This document shows positions 1 to 10,583 of a DNA stretch of 64,000 bases, one piece after another; position 1 is the stretch's first letter; the number at the start of each line of letters is the position of its first letter. The translations under genes and the position numbers were made by a program. The notes below the pieces were generated by a model. That model was not told the origin of the DNA. It worked only from the letters and a program-made list of their open reading frames with translations, and searched no databases. The DNA is from Rhyacophila brunnea (taxonomy: Eukaryota; Arthropoda; Insecta; Trichoptera; Rhyacophilidae), in the NCBI GenBank assembly GCA_022495005.1, contig JAGYXB010001010.1, positions 2,914,001 to 2,978,000 on the forward strand. The letters run 5' to 3'.

Positions 1-976
1 TGTTAGTAACTATTTATTTGGTGGATATTATATACTAAGAATATTGGTACCTACCTAATATTAGCAGCTAATGGTAATTAATTTATACATGCTATTATTT
101 TGTGTTGTTATTCCTTACAATAGTAAATATATAATATTTATTTGGTGGTTTGTAATAAGTTTAATTGTCAATTATAGAAATATATAGATATAATAATATA
201 CAGATATATATAAATAGATTTTTTTTTTTTTTTTGGAAAAAGTATTAATATAAAATTGTTAGCAAGTACGAGTAAGTACCATCATAAAATATTGGAGAAA
301 TGACCGTGACGGCGGTTAATAATTGAAGTAGTAGATACCTTATAATATATTTTCTCAGAAGTTATTTTAAAAAATTATGTAAGTATGTTCAATTATTAGA
401 ATGGTACATTCTTAAATCTTGTGAATTATTCGTTCAATAAAAAAATAGTTAATTACTTAAAAACTATTTTATTACTTAATCCGAAAAAAAACCGAAAAAG
501 CGATTACCGCATGTTATTATTACATACGAACTTGGGTAATTACGATCATTAAGTACCTATTTAAATAGTAGAGGTAATTATTAACAATTATCGTGTAAAT
601 AAATATAACATTTGAGGCGCGTACTTTTTGACCACTCAGTAATCTGTGGGCCGTGCAGCAATACGCTACGGTTTTAAATCCCGAACGTCCATGTTTTGTC
701 CCGAATATCCATTATTCTGAGAGAGCGCTAAAATTTCCCGAATATCCACAGTGAATACTTGTAAATAAAACGCATTTTCTGTGCATTTAATGATTTATAC
801 CAGTATATTACTCTTGGAATCTATTCTTAGATAATTTTGCAATCATACAGTATTAAAAGAATGATTGATACATCTACTGATATTAAAATATACGACAATG
901 AAATTTGTTTTTCGTCTCCTGTAAAATTGACATTTGGTCTATTCGGGAAACAAATCCTATAGCGACGATACTGCGG
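1..976. other. AT-rich flank, no gene seen
   Basis: No ORF with family resemblance is visible. Around 678-750 the motif CCCGAA(C/T)RTCC occurs three times, which recalls the CCCGAA-rich ends of the element at 56485-56884, but no boundaries can be drawn. Confidence 0.5.
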
Positions 977-1566
977 CAAATGGTCAACAATTCCATTCTA
1001 CGTTCAAAATCAAAGGCCAAGTATACAACAAAGTAGGCTCATTGCTGCCAATGCCAAACGAACTACATAATTTTTTACAAATCTACTTCATGGGCGGTGA
1101 GGACATCAATCATGTGGATGCACGTTGCGGCTACAATAGCCTCAATTCGCCTAATGCCAGGCGCATCGTCGGTGAACTGGACGCCCTGTTGAATGAGCAC
1201 AATGAATTATTGAAATTCTTCAAAGCACACATGCACGAATTTCAAAGTGACAATCATGCTCTTATCATCAATACTGATAAAACACCAGCTGGAGAGCACG
1301 TGCGTCGATTCAATGCGCCTGTTGTTGACGACATTGCTGGAATCATGGTTGGCGACCGCACATCGACGCGAGAAATCGTGATTCGAAGAAGAAATAATAA
1401 TCTGGAGTTTATCGCTGACACACACCGTTCATACGACGCTCTCCAATATCCGCTAATTTTCTGGAAGGGACAAGACGGATATTGCATAAATATTAAACAA
1501 CGAGATCCTGTCACAGGTAATTCATTCATTATGAACATCATTACTCATTTTGAATTGAGAAAATGA
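977..1566 (+). pseudogene. Helitron N-terminal ORF remnant
   Basis: About 195 codons align with residues 200 onwards of the Helitron ORF at 44734-45918. Recognisable Helitron_like_N features are the FKIKGQVYNKVGSLLP stretch, the YFMGGEDIN stretch and GDRTSTREIV. There is no start codon, no HUH nuclease motif and no helicase. A two-base indel relative to the other copy lies near the stop codon. It is unlikely to make a functional product. Confidence 0.8.
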
Positions 1567-1741
1567 ATGGTTGATGTTTTTTTGTTTTTATCGGTGGTCA
1601 TCGTCTACAGCGCTCTATTCCTCTTTCTGTCATAGATCCCAACCCCACACACTTACGATACATTCGTTATCTTTTATTTAACAACCAAAATATTCACTAA
1701 AATAATTTATATGGCAGAACAACGTTTGCCAGGTCAGCTAG
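977..1741 (+). mobile_element. 5'-truncated Helitron, 3' end intact
   Basis: From about 977 to 1741 the sequence closely matches the Helitron at 44224-46086, including the 3' untranslated part. It ends in GCCAGGTCAGCTAG followed by T, the CTRR-type terminus of Helitrons. Homology to the other copy starts at the AATGGTCAAC string near 978, so the 5' end and the zinc-finger region are missing. The open frame runs 934-1566 but has no ATG at its beginning and enters non-homologous DNA upstream; it is a remnant, not a gene. Both copies lack the nuclease and helicase portion at the same place, so the deletion predates their spread. Confidence 0.85.
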
Positions 1742-1889
1742 TAAAATATATATTCTTTATTAAAGAAAACTATAAATGATAATATTCAATTCAATAAAAT
1801 AATCTAAATTAAATTTAAACTTAAAATATATATGCAAGTAATATTATTAATAAAAAAGTCCCTCGAAGTTTTCGATTTCCTCCAGTAGT

Positions 1890-1907
1890 TTCGAGAAACT
1901 TCTAGAA
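1890..1907. promoter_or_regulatory. Perfect four-unit heat-shock element
   Basis: TTCGAGAAACTTCTAGAA contains four contiguous alternating TTC/GAA pentamer units (TTCnnGAAnnTTCnnGAA), the binding pattern of heat-shock factor trimers. The match to consensus is seen directly; activity is inferred. Confidence 0.55.
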
Positions 1908-1964
1908 GGATTTGCAGTTAAGTGTAATTGCTATGCGGACTTCAAAATTCGATTCTTCAGATCA

Positions 1965-1982
1965 TTCGAGAAAGTTCTGGAA
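1965..1982. promoter_or_regulatory. Second perfect four-unit heat-shock element
   Basis: TTCGAGAAAGTTCTGGAA is again a four-unit alternating TTC/GAA array, starting 75 bp after the start of the first one. Two such arrays this close are unlikely by chance. No clear TATA box or downstream gene was recognised. Confidence 0.55.
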
Positions 1983-2428
1983 ATCGTTCAAATCAAAACA
2001 TGAATAATTTGCACGTGTTCGGGGAATGGTACAATACAAATTATGGTTTTTTGGAGCTAGAATCGGTTGGTCTGAACCGAATTTCTTCGGACAAACACCA
2101 AAACGTTGAGGGCGCATACGCCGGTATCCCACAAACAATTTATCACTATAGCCCAAAGGGGGCCTTCACAATGTCACAAATAGCACAAAAAAGACAAAAA
2201 AAAAATGGTTTTCACTCGATTCACGAAGAACCTTGAGATTTTCCGAAAACTTTCCGACGACTTCGAATGCAAGGGGGCTCCCGTCGACACCTGGGAGCAA
2301 AGACCAACTTTTCTGAAACACTTTCTCGCGACACTTTATCAAAAAACTAACATTCAAAAAGATTTTCCGATTTTACGGCTTTCCGAGGGAATATCTCGGA
2401 AAAGTTTGGTAACACCAGGTTGACATTC

Positions 2429-2581
2429 ACAATAAACAGAACATTAAATGGACGCATGTTGGATTTATATGAGAAATTATATTTCGTTCGGCATGCGTCA
2501 TTTGCACCCGCGACCCGCAATCCGCGCATCACCTAGCCACGATCTTTTTAGACCATGCCTCAACTGAGGTATAGCCTTTAA
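2429..2581 (+). mobile_element. Partial TTAA-type MITE
   Basis: Matches one end of the MITE seen whole at 25706-26078 and 36402-36768, including a shared stretch around AACATTAAATGGACGCATG and the terminal part GCCTCAACTGAGGTATAGCC before TTTAA. The other half is absent. No coding capacity. Confidence 0.7.
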
Positions 2582-3555
2582 CTGATGTAGGTATATGGAA
2601 TCGCTTCTCATTCCAAATGGTTTAATCTATCAGTAAAAACTTGTCAGTTAGATCGGTAATCATTATTTATATTACATTGAGAAAACCTTCACAACAAATT
2701 GGTAGTCTCATGACATTTCTCAGCAGCAGCCTCAAAATGAATCTATGTTCTAGTTGGAAAGAGAGGTGATCTTCCTGCAACTCCTTCGGCGTAGGTTGAG
2801 AAAATCGCTTCCTTAACGGGTTCGGCATTACGAATGATAAATCAACACTAATCCGCAGCACCTAAAGCCCATTCCAATAATCTAGATTGACATTTTGCAA
2901 TTATACATCTACTAGATTTGCCGTAGGTTAGCACCATATACTGTAAAATTACTTAAATAATTAAATTTTGGGAAATACAAGATATGCAACGGATTCTAAA
3001 ATGCATTTATTTAATGGCACTTTGAAAATAATCTGTATCCGCAAGCTATGTATAATGTATACAAGTATCTTTTTTGTCCATATTCAACGGAAAACCTGAT
3101 AATGATTAAATTATCCATCCTTTTTTATATGGAAACGTTTAATTCAAGCGTGTTCAAGAATGCTGAAAAACGGCTACCATTGGCCAAATAAATAAATATC
3201 ATTAATACCATGCTAATAGATAGATTACAATACATAATATTCAAATAGCTAAATTTCCGTTTTTTATCTCTACAGAATAATAATTAAACTCATTATTTTA
3301 TTATCCCATCTTATTACCATTTTATTACCCAATCATTTTGAAAATAATAAGTTGATTATACCTTAGTTTGCCGGCAACACCGTGTTGAGTCCCGTAATCA
3401 AGGCTTTCCAGCGATTAGGAATGCAGAAATTATACAGTTTAATTTTTTTTACTGCGTATTGAAAATCTGTCCTTTTAAAAATTTATCAAAATAATAGAGA
3501 TACGACCATTTCAATAGTAAAGGTAAGATTTTTCCTGAAAGGCCATAGTTATATT
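2582..3555. other. No feature recognised
   Basis: AT-rich sequence with no ORF of known family and no repeat boundary I could define. Confidence 0.5.
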
Positions 3556-4349
3556 TGAGCGTAGTTATACACAAAGCAGCCAAGCCACAATTTTGAAAAA
3601 AAATGAGTTATTGTGATTTCCATAATCTCACACGTTTGTTTTACGTTCTGCACAAATCAGCCAAGCTGCTTTTTTTAATTTTAATTTTATATAAATGCGT
3701 TTTAAAAATATGTCATTTTCGATCTGCATAAAGCAACCATATGATAATATTATGTACCTAATTATTAAAATTCTAATTGTTTAAGGTGTGTTTTTCTACA
3801 TTCAATTAATAAACAATATTTTCTCAATTACATTATATGTTTTTCATTTTATTATATATAAAATATATAATATAATTTAACATATAGATTTTTCATGTAA
3901 AAATTAGTGCCAGGCAGCTAAATATTTATTTATAATTTACAAGTTTTACGAATTATTTTCTGAATTTTGAAATTCCCATAATACTTGAGTAACTTAGAAT
4001 GTTTTTTTAAAGAAAATAGTTGCAAAAATAAAGATTTTTCTTTCTAAAATAAGAGTTGGCTGCATTCCAGAATGAACATTCTAAAAAAACGGTTTTGCAC
4101 AAAAAAGCCTGGACTGCTAAAACACCATAATTTCATAGATTTTATACTTTTATCTTTTGAAAAGTTACACAAATTACATATATAATATATATATCATTCA
4201 AAATATATAATGTAAAATGTAAATATAAAATGTAAAATGTGTAGTGTACACACGCTTTGTGGATTTAAAGAAACACACTTTATATAAAAGTGCTTCTATC
4301 TCTGATTGAGGTTGGTGTGGAATGGCTGCTTTGCGTATAACTACGCTCA
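3556..4349. mobile_element. 0.8-kb terminal-inverted-repeat element
   Basis: The ends form an inverted repeat of about 33 bp that opens TGAGCGTAGTTATAC on both strands and continues with (A/G)CAAAGCAGCCA. The 794-bp interior is AT-rich with no ORF, as expected of a non-autonomous DNA transposon. No clear target-site duplication was found, so the superfamily is left open. Confidence 0.65.
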
Positions 4350-4367
4350 TTTATCGCTCTTCTGTTT

Positions 4368-4451
4368 TGTCGCTGTTCAGTTTTGCCATGTTCTGTTTTG
4401 TCACCGTTCTATTTTGTCATGTTCTGTTTTATCATGTTCTGCTTTGTCATG
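4368..4451 (+). repeat. Minisatellite, 15-16 bp unit, about 6 copies
   Basis: About six imperfect copies of a unit close to TTCTGTTTTGTCATG lie directly after the 0.8-kb TIR element. Confidence 0.75.
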
Positions 4452-4634
4452 GAACCGTTTCATATTAAACTATATATAAATTAGGAAAATTGAATTACTT
4501 ACTTAATAATCCACAAATAGAAATGCGATATTTAATTTTCCACGAAGCGGAGCGATATTCTCAGGGATCTCAAGAACCGAAATTGTGTTTGGGTGCGCTC
4601 TGGTTTATTTGGAGCTTTGAAGAAAGTCCATTAT

Positions 4635-4890
4635 AAAACATTACTATGTTCTTGTTGTTTTTATTTAATAAAACGCAATTTTTTTGTAGTACTTATTCCA
4701 CTTTTAATTAATAGATTAGGACCGGTTTCGTCCGCCTCAGAGAGACATTTTCAACTCAAAATCCCAAACTCCTAATCTATTGATTAAAAGTGGAATAAGT
4801 ACTACAAAAAAATTGCGTTTGATTAAATAAAAACAACAATACAATGCAGTTCCACAATGAATTGACAGTTAACAAAATAAAAAAAATTAC
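4635..4890. mobile_element. Inverted Penelope-like terminal repeat remnant
   Basis: The left half (about 4640-4767) matches the minus-strand terminal repeat of the Penelope-like element at 11018-15038. The right half (about 4768-4890) matches the same sequence on the plus strand, up to the first codons of its ORF (MQFHNELTVNK). The two meet head-on and form an inverted repeat of roughly 100 bp. Inverted terminal repeats are a known Penelope feature. No RT or nuclease sequence remains here. Confidence 0.75.
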
Positions 4891-4894
4891 TATG

Positions 4895-4985
4895 TTCGAT
4901 CCTGAAGGGATCATATGGGTCTCCGCAGAGTCGAGGTTATCATAGAGAGTTTTATTTTTACGAAAACTACATATTATACATGACC
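4895..4985 (-). mobile_element. SINE 3' fragment
   Basis: Reads on the minus strand as a diverged 3' part of the SINE at 55082-55292: the block equivalent to GGAGGCCCATATGAT...TTAGGATCGG is recognisable in antisense. The tRNA-like head is absent. Confidence 0.5.
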
Positions 4986-5534
4986 GACACGTTACCTCTC
5001 GGCTTCGTGGATATCAGATGATATACCTATCAACGTTGATGAATTCGAATGAATAAATTGGAATTTGTTTACTAAACCCTACAACTGAACACGTCATATG
5101 TATATAGATCAATTGACATATCACAAACTTTCAGTGTTTCACTAAGAAGCCGGAAAGTTTATAAACATCGAGATAGGTTGATATCCCACGTAATTATGAA
5201 CATAAAATTTCCACCAAAACGCAGTTATCAAAACATGTTTTCCCCATTTGAATTGCCAATTTCTGTTCACTAAGTTGTGTCTACTACACAGTAGTATGAT
5301 TTTTTAAGTATGTACGCTTATTTATTAAAAAGTTATAAGCGATTCTAATATAAAAAGTTCTTTGTGTATCATTACCAAACAGTGAACAACCTATCTATAT
5401 GACATAGATTGATGCTTTGCCGGTTCTACAGTAACCTGTTATATAACTAGTTCTTTGATTTTGTTTCCTAATGCATTTTTCTTGAATCTACCTCCACACC
5501 TATTAATTATTATTAATAGCTTTAACATATCACG

Positions 5535-5741
5535 CATCAGGTTTATAATGTCGTAGGTCCTGGATTCGAATTCAGGGTCTAGGGAATTCACATGTTGTTT
5601 TTCAATTCATGTTTGGTCCCAGAGTATGGACCTAATAGAATGAACAAGTGGCTAAAATCAATTCCTCATAAAGTCAAAAAAATGTTAATACAACCTCCAC
5701 TATATAGAGGCCCATATGATCTTGTTAGGGTCGAACATTGT
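5535..5741 (+). mobile_element. tRNA-derived SINE, 5' part degraded
   Basis: The B-box-like GGATTCGAATTC near 5562, and a tail that matches the copies at 20075-20296 and 55082-55292 (GAGGCCCATATGATC and following), mark a SINE. The A-box region is not recognisable. It lies in the intron just upstream of the lectin exon, about 60 bp before the splice acceptor. Confidence 0.7.
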
Positions 5742-5800
5742 TTAAAAGAACACTGTAGTGCCTGGTATAATAACTGTCCTGTTTTGTCATTTTTATCTAG

Positions 5801-6052
5801 GTTACATTTATGCTTCGCACTTAAAAAGTGCATACAAGCTACATTTAAATATAAAGAAATGGGCCGATGCACGCACTATATGTGAATCCGAAGGGGGATC
5901 CCTTGCTATTGTCAACAGTCAGGCGGAAATGCAGTTTTTGGTGAAGATGTTCAACAAACCTGACAACCTGATTCTCTATGCCGCTTTTAAAAATTACGCA
6001 TTGCTGGGATTCCATGACTTATTCAAGAAAGGAGAATACGTGACCGTAGAAG
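5801..6052 (+). CDS. C-type lectin, internal exon
   Basis: This exon encodes the first two-thirds of a C-type lectin-like carbohydrate-recognition domain. Features seen: a YKLH block after the start, the alpha-helix with KKWADARTICESEGGSLAIVNS (first conserved Cys), and the LLGFHDLFKKGEYVTVEG strand region that replaces the usual WIGLHD. It starts after a polypyrimidine-rich acceptor (TTTTATCTAG) and ends at GAAG|GTATAA, both in phase 1, which matches the downstream exon. Proteins of this class are usually secreted pattern-recognition factors in hemolymph that bind microbial sugars. The signal-peptide exon is not visible; it may lie upstream of this window or be hidden among the transposons at 2-5 kb. 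Confidence 0.8.
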
Positions 6053-7125
6053 GTATAATTTTACCCACTGAATAACAAAAACGTTGAATGGAAGTAGTTC
6101 AATGTGATTAATGTATCTTTATTGTATCTAGTTTTATATAATAATATAATAAATTTAAAAAAAAAAAAAAGATCACAGGCTGGCTCCGGCTTTAACATCT
6201 CGCACCCCATTCACACAGTTTCGTATCAGACGACTCGGGCTTTGTCGAAACTAAACAGTTCAAAAAAATACTTAATATTAGAAGCTGCTCCGTTTATTTG
6301 GCCATCAGATGATGGTTCTGGCTTGTTTTAGAAGTTATCTGAAATCTAGATAAAATCAAATGATTTTAATCAAAAACAATTACACGCCTGCACTCGCAAA
6401 AGAATAAAATCATTTATCCGCGATACTTTTAACTGTGACTAAAAAATTGATAACTTGGCTTCATTGATTTAAAAATTGTGTATCACAAATCTAGATGCTC
6501 GATAAAAGCTTCCTTTAATTATAAAAAGTTCGAAAAATGTAATATTTTAGTTTACGAAGTGCGAAAATAGCTGAAAGCTGTTCTTTTACTCGTATTTTAA
6601 ATTACTGGAATTACACAGAAAAATGGTTCAAATAAGACAGTACGAATGAGATTTCTTTGCAAAAGCTGCAAAGTCGTTAGATAAGGAATCTACGTTTTTA
6701 TAGTTCCGATAATATTAAAATTTAAATTATTATATTAAAACCATAAGTGGTATTTTAAGATGTTTATTTAAATGATGACAGTTTGCACCTTTTTAGATGC
6801 GTGCGTGCACTGACCTACTGACACCATACTATCTTCCCGTCAATCTTATAACAAATTAATTGTAGTATCTTCGATCGTTTAAGTCTTTTATATACCTACT
6901 CGATATTCTACCGCTATATCCCCTTTTTTAATATTCCAATGAGACACTGACGTCCATTAAGTTTTAAACTTAAAAAACGTATTTTTCCGAATAATTACTT
7001 CGAAAATATAATTTAATACACTCGTAATATTATCTGTTAGACTAATAATTATGTCAGTTCATCTATTTTCTTTAAATTACATATTATATAATATCACGTA
7101 GCTCACTTTGTGTAAATGTTTTTAG
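6053..7125 (+). other. Intron of the C-type lectin gene
   Basis: A 1073-bp AT-rich intron with GT at 6053 and TTTTTAG before 7126. An A-run lies near 6156-6170. No mobile element with clear ends was found inside. Confidence 0.7.
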
Positions 7126-7310
7126 GTGATTTATTACAACATACTGGATACACGCAGTGGTCGCAGGGTCAACCAGATAATTATAAAGGAAACGAACGCT
7201 GTGGATCAATGTTCATAGCTGGAGGACTCAACGACTTATCATGTGATGTTACATCGGTTTTTTTTTGCGAAAAAAAAATATTCATCAGCGATTTACACGC
7301 TGAAAATTAA
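7126..7310 (+). CDS. C-type lectin, last coding exon
   Basis: Completes the domain begun at 5801. It carries the sugar-binding triplet QPD within GQPDNYKGNERCG, the LND segment (in place of WND) before LSCD, and the last cysteine in FFCEKK, so all four canonical cysteines of the short-form domain are present across the two exons. QPD is the galactose-type signature, whereas EPN is the mannose type. The frame joins exon one through a split glycine codon (G|GT) and ends at TAA 7308-7310. No frame disruption is seen, so this is probably an active host gene. The tail after the last cysteine is 14 residues. Confidence 0.82.
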
Positions 7311-9150
7311 GAAAAAAAAATCAATACCTTAATTAATTTTGTCATAAAAACCGAACTTTCATGAAGTATTTAATGACCTGCCGAAGCAAGTGCATTTTAT
7401 GAACTCTTCTAATATCGACATCTATACAATATCAGACCAGTGTAATTAAACAAAAACACAGTAGATATACCGTAAAAAAAGGTTTTTTTTTCTTGTTTCA
7501 ATTTTCCATAAATAGATTTTATGAATTTTTGCAAAATTTTCGATTTAAGGCAAATTTAGAATTAACTGTGTTCATATTAATAGGGTTTTACTGTACTTAA
7601 TTATTTATTTTTTGCCAATCTATGTATTGTCACGATTTGACAATACACTAAAAGACGTGAATTTAAAGATGGCATCACATAACGTGGAAATACATATTTT
7701 ATAATAATTTAAGAATATAATATATTCAATTATACTTGCTTTTATTCATCAAAACTGAAGCCGTAGACATGCAGCTCGCAAACCACATTGTTTCTGTAGA
7801 GAGATATGAAATCTCCTACCTACGTTTTTTCTATACAAAAACTCCACAACAGTTAGCAAACCATAAGATTTGGTCGTACGTCTCTTATCCGTAAAACTAT
7901 AATATAAAATAATACGCAAACTACATTTAAAATAATTAGACAAGCACAATTTTCCATTATTTTAAATAATAAGTATAGCCTAGATTTATGATAATCAAGT
8001 TCAAATTGAATTTCATTTTCCCAGCAATGACCAAATCAGAGTTATCTAGTTGTAGTATTGAGGTGATGTAATGATCATCCATAACGATCAGGTGTCTCTG
8101 AGTCAGCATGACTAGTCGTGTAATTTTACCACAAGGATGGTGGAATCTAAGTGAGAGAAAATTAAAGTAGGTACAATTTCAGGAGTAAGTTGATAATAGA
8201 ATTACTATTCTCAAGTTGAGATAATATTTCACTAAATAAACATGCAATAAACCGTGGTATTTCAATTGAAAATATATAAATAAATAATAACACATTTTTT
8301 TGTATAATATTATCTAAAAAAATTAAACTAAAAATGAAAGTGGGTTTGAATTTTAAACTTTCTGGTGCCAAAATTGATACATGATATAAGATATAAGTAT
8401 ATTCAGGTTTACATCACTGATATTTTTAAAAATTTCATCTATTTAAACTTATATAATAATTTAGTACTGTCGACAGTTGAGGAAAAAAATAAGAATGTAT
8501 TGTGTCACGTAAAAAAGATTTATGTCTGTATATATTTATATGAGTGACTCAGTTATAATTCTTTTCTAAAAATCTGTAAAACTTTGTATATAAGTATTTG
8601 AGAATCTTCGTCAAATTACGGCCCCTGAAATCAATGCTTTTTCCATAATCATAATTAAATCGTTATCCTAATGTATATTATAATTTTAATTTTCCTGAAA
8701 TTATAGGAAAACTAAAACGGGAAAATCTATTGAGTAAAAAATACGTAAATATATAAGGATTTAAATCTGGTTTAAATGTGTATATTATAACATTTAAATA
8801 ATATTATACCATTTAGCAAAATATTATAGCGTTATGTACACTATTTTGGATAATAAAATAGTGATAGTTTATTCATATTATGTAGGAATGTCATACCATT
8901 AATTTTTCTTATCCTACTTATAGATTTTAATAAATTTTCTAAGAAATTGATTGATATTTTATTTTACAAAACAATTAATTTGTTTATTTTCTTCTACACT
9001 GACATCTTTTGGATTTTCTTCTAATGTTTTTCTATATAACCATTTTATAGCATGATTTTTCAGATATGTATACGTAATAATAATATTATATTATGTGGAC
9101 TTTATATGATAATGAATGATGAATTAAAATTATAAATAAATTGTATACCT
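7311..9150. other. No feature recognised
   Basis: 3' flank of the lectin gene and AT-rich DNA. Several short frames on both strands show no family resemblance. Confidence 0.5.
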
Positions 9151-9156
9151 GTGCTT

Positions 9157-9345
9157 TGTACAATTATTAACCTGGAGAAACTGGGAGTTTTGGGTAGCCT
9201 CCAAGGAAAGCAAAGCAGAGGAAAAGCGTCAGCTCGTTGGAGCAACCAATTGAAGCAGTTTACTGTGGACCTTCACTCTGCTGTGAGACAAGTCAAGAAT
9301 CGGATGGAAAGTTTTGGTTGCACAGAATACGATGGAATCTCAAAA
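9157..9345 (+). mobile_element. LINE C-terminal relic
   Basis: The conceptual translation contains LQGKQSRGKASARWSNQLKQ followed by DLHSAVRQVKNRMES. This resembles the basic C-terminal segment after the reverse transcriptase in many insect LINEs (GKxxRGRxxxRWxDxL...LHxAVRxxxDR). No RT motifs or ends are preserved. Confidence 0.5.
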
Positions 9346-9399
9346 TGGTCACGATCCTCAGCCGTGAAGGAACGACCAATAAAAAAGAAGAATATAAAT

Positions 9400-9681
9400 C
9401 AGGGGTAGTCAACCTGGTCTATACCGCCCACTAGTAGGCGTTCCAGCTGCCATGGTGACTGGTAGGGGTTTTAAAAACATTTTCATTATGTATACAATTC
9501 CCCGTGATATCGTGATAAATATCCAGAATACCTCGCGCATCTCCTCCTGCTTTATAAATTTTATCAATTAAAGTTACTTTATAAATCACCATCGCTGTGG
9601 AACCGGTGAGCGGTTAGAAAATTTTACTACTAACAGAGATACAAAAGTGAGCGGTGGGTATAAAAAGGTTGACTACCCCTG
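9400..9681. mobile_element. hAT-type MITE, 282 bp
   Basis: The terminal inverted repeats begin CAGGGGTAGTCAACCTG and CAGGGGTAGTCAACCTT. They are flanked by similar 8-bp sequences (ATATAAAT at 9392-9399, GTATAAAC at 9682-9689; 6 of 8 match). TIRs opening with CAGGG and 8-bp duplications are hallmarks of hAT elements. No ORF. Confidence 0.8.
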
Positions 9682-9689
9682 GTATAAAC

Positions 9690-10583
9690 AGTTATCTGCA
9701 AAAGATAATATTCCCACAAGTAAATAATAATAATAATATGAAGAAATTGACCAATAATGGATTCTATTGAATAGAATTCGACCAAATCGGGCATCGCGCT
9801 GGGGGGGGCTCCCGCTTAATGTGACTTTGGGAGACTAAATAAATTAATAAATACCAAAAGAAAAATGAAATGATAGATTAAAGTTTGTTTTTAATTCAAA
9901 CCAAATATTTGAGTAAGTATAAAACATTTAAAATTCAGGGTCCTTGTGCAATAAACTCTCTCTCTCTCTCTAGGCTCATGAAAAATCGAAAACGATCATG
10001 TTGCCAATAAAATATATTCAAAATTATAATAAAAAAATGCAATAGGACTATTATAATAAAGGATGCCAGTATTTTTTTTTCATTTTGTAAATTTATCTGT
10101 TAAATTATTATTGCATATGCTAGTAATTAAAATTATTATGAATGAGAATATTTACCGATAAAAAATCGAGAAAAATATAATTTTCATCACAAATAGCTAT
10201 GACGTAAGTAGTTTTGTTTTATTATGTAAATCAAATGTCCGGAATTTTTTAACAATATGGGTTTAATGATTTTTTTTAAATAAATAGTTTGATACACTGA
10301 TAAACAAACCCCCTTTGCCGTTTTCGGATGGGAAAATAATATACCACGAGGCTTTGCGCAAATACTCCAATACATGTTTTAAAACGCTGTAGTCCGAGGT
10401 AGATCTCTAATAATTATTGACTCCTAGCCCTAACAAATCTTTTGGACACCACCAAGTCATAGAACACGTTGTCTATATACATTTCGTTTCCTTTTCGGTA
10501 GATACACTGACTCAAAATAGACGATGGAATTACTTGCTACAATGCTTTAAATTTTTTTTTTTACAGTACTTGACAATAACATC
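9690..10583. other. No gene; short CT repeat
   Basis: AT-rich DNA with a (CT)n run at about 9957-9972. No coding or repeat boundaries recognised. Confidence 0.5.

Larger units (their letters stand above)
1742..2428. other. Unidentified segment with higher GC
   Basis: This stretch has higher GC than its surroundings and many GAA/TTC-type motifs, including the two heat-shock elements listed separately and a TTTCCGAG/CTCGGAAA inverted pair near 2380-2402. Short frames (for example 1928-2236 and 2205-2423) show no family resemblance. It could be the remains of a promoter or of a long terminal repeat; I cannot tell which. Confidence 0.4.

Noticed and set aside
5758..5800. Hydrophobic stretch (PGIITVLFCHFYLG) before the lectin exon, which looks like a signal peptide
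   Set aside because: The frame has no ATG there, and the bases form a polypyrimidine tract and AG acceptor at 5791-5800. It is intron sequence.
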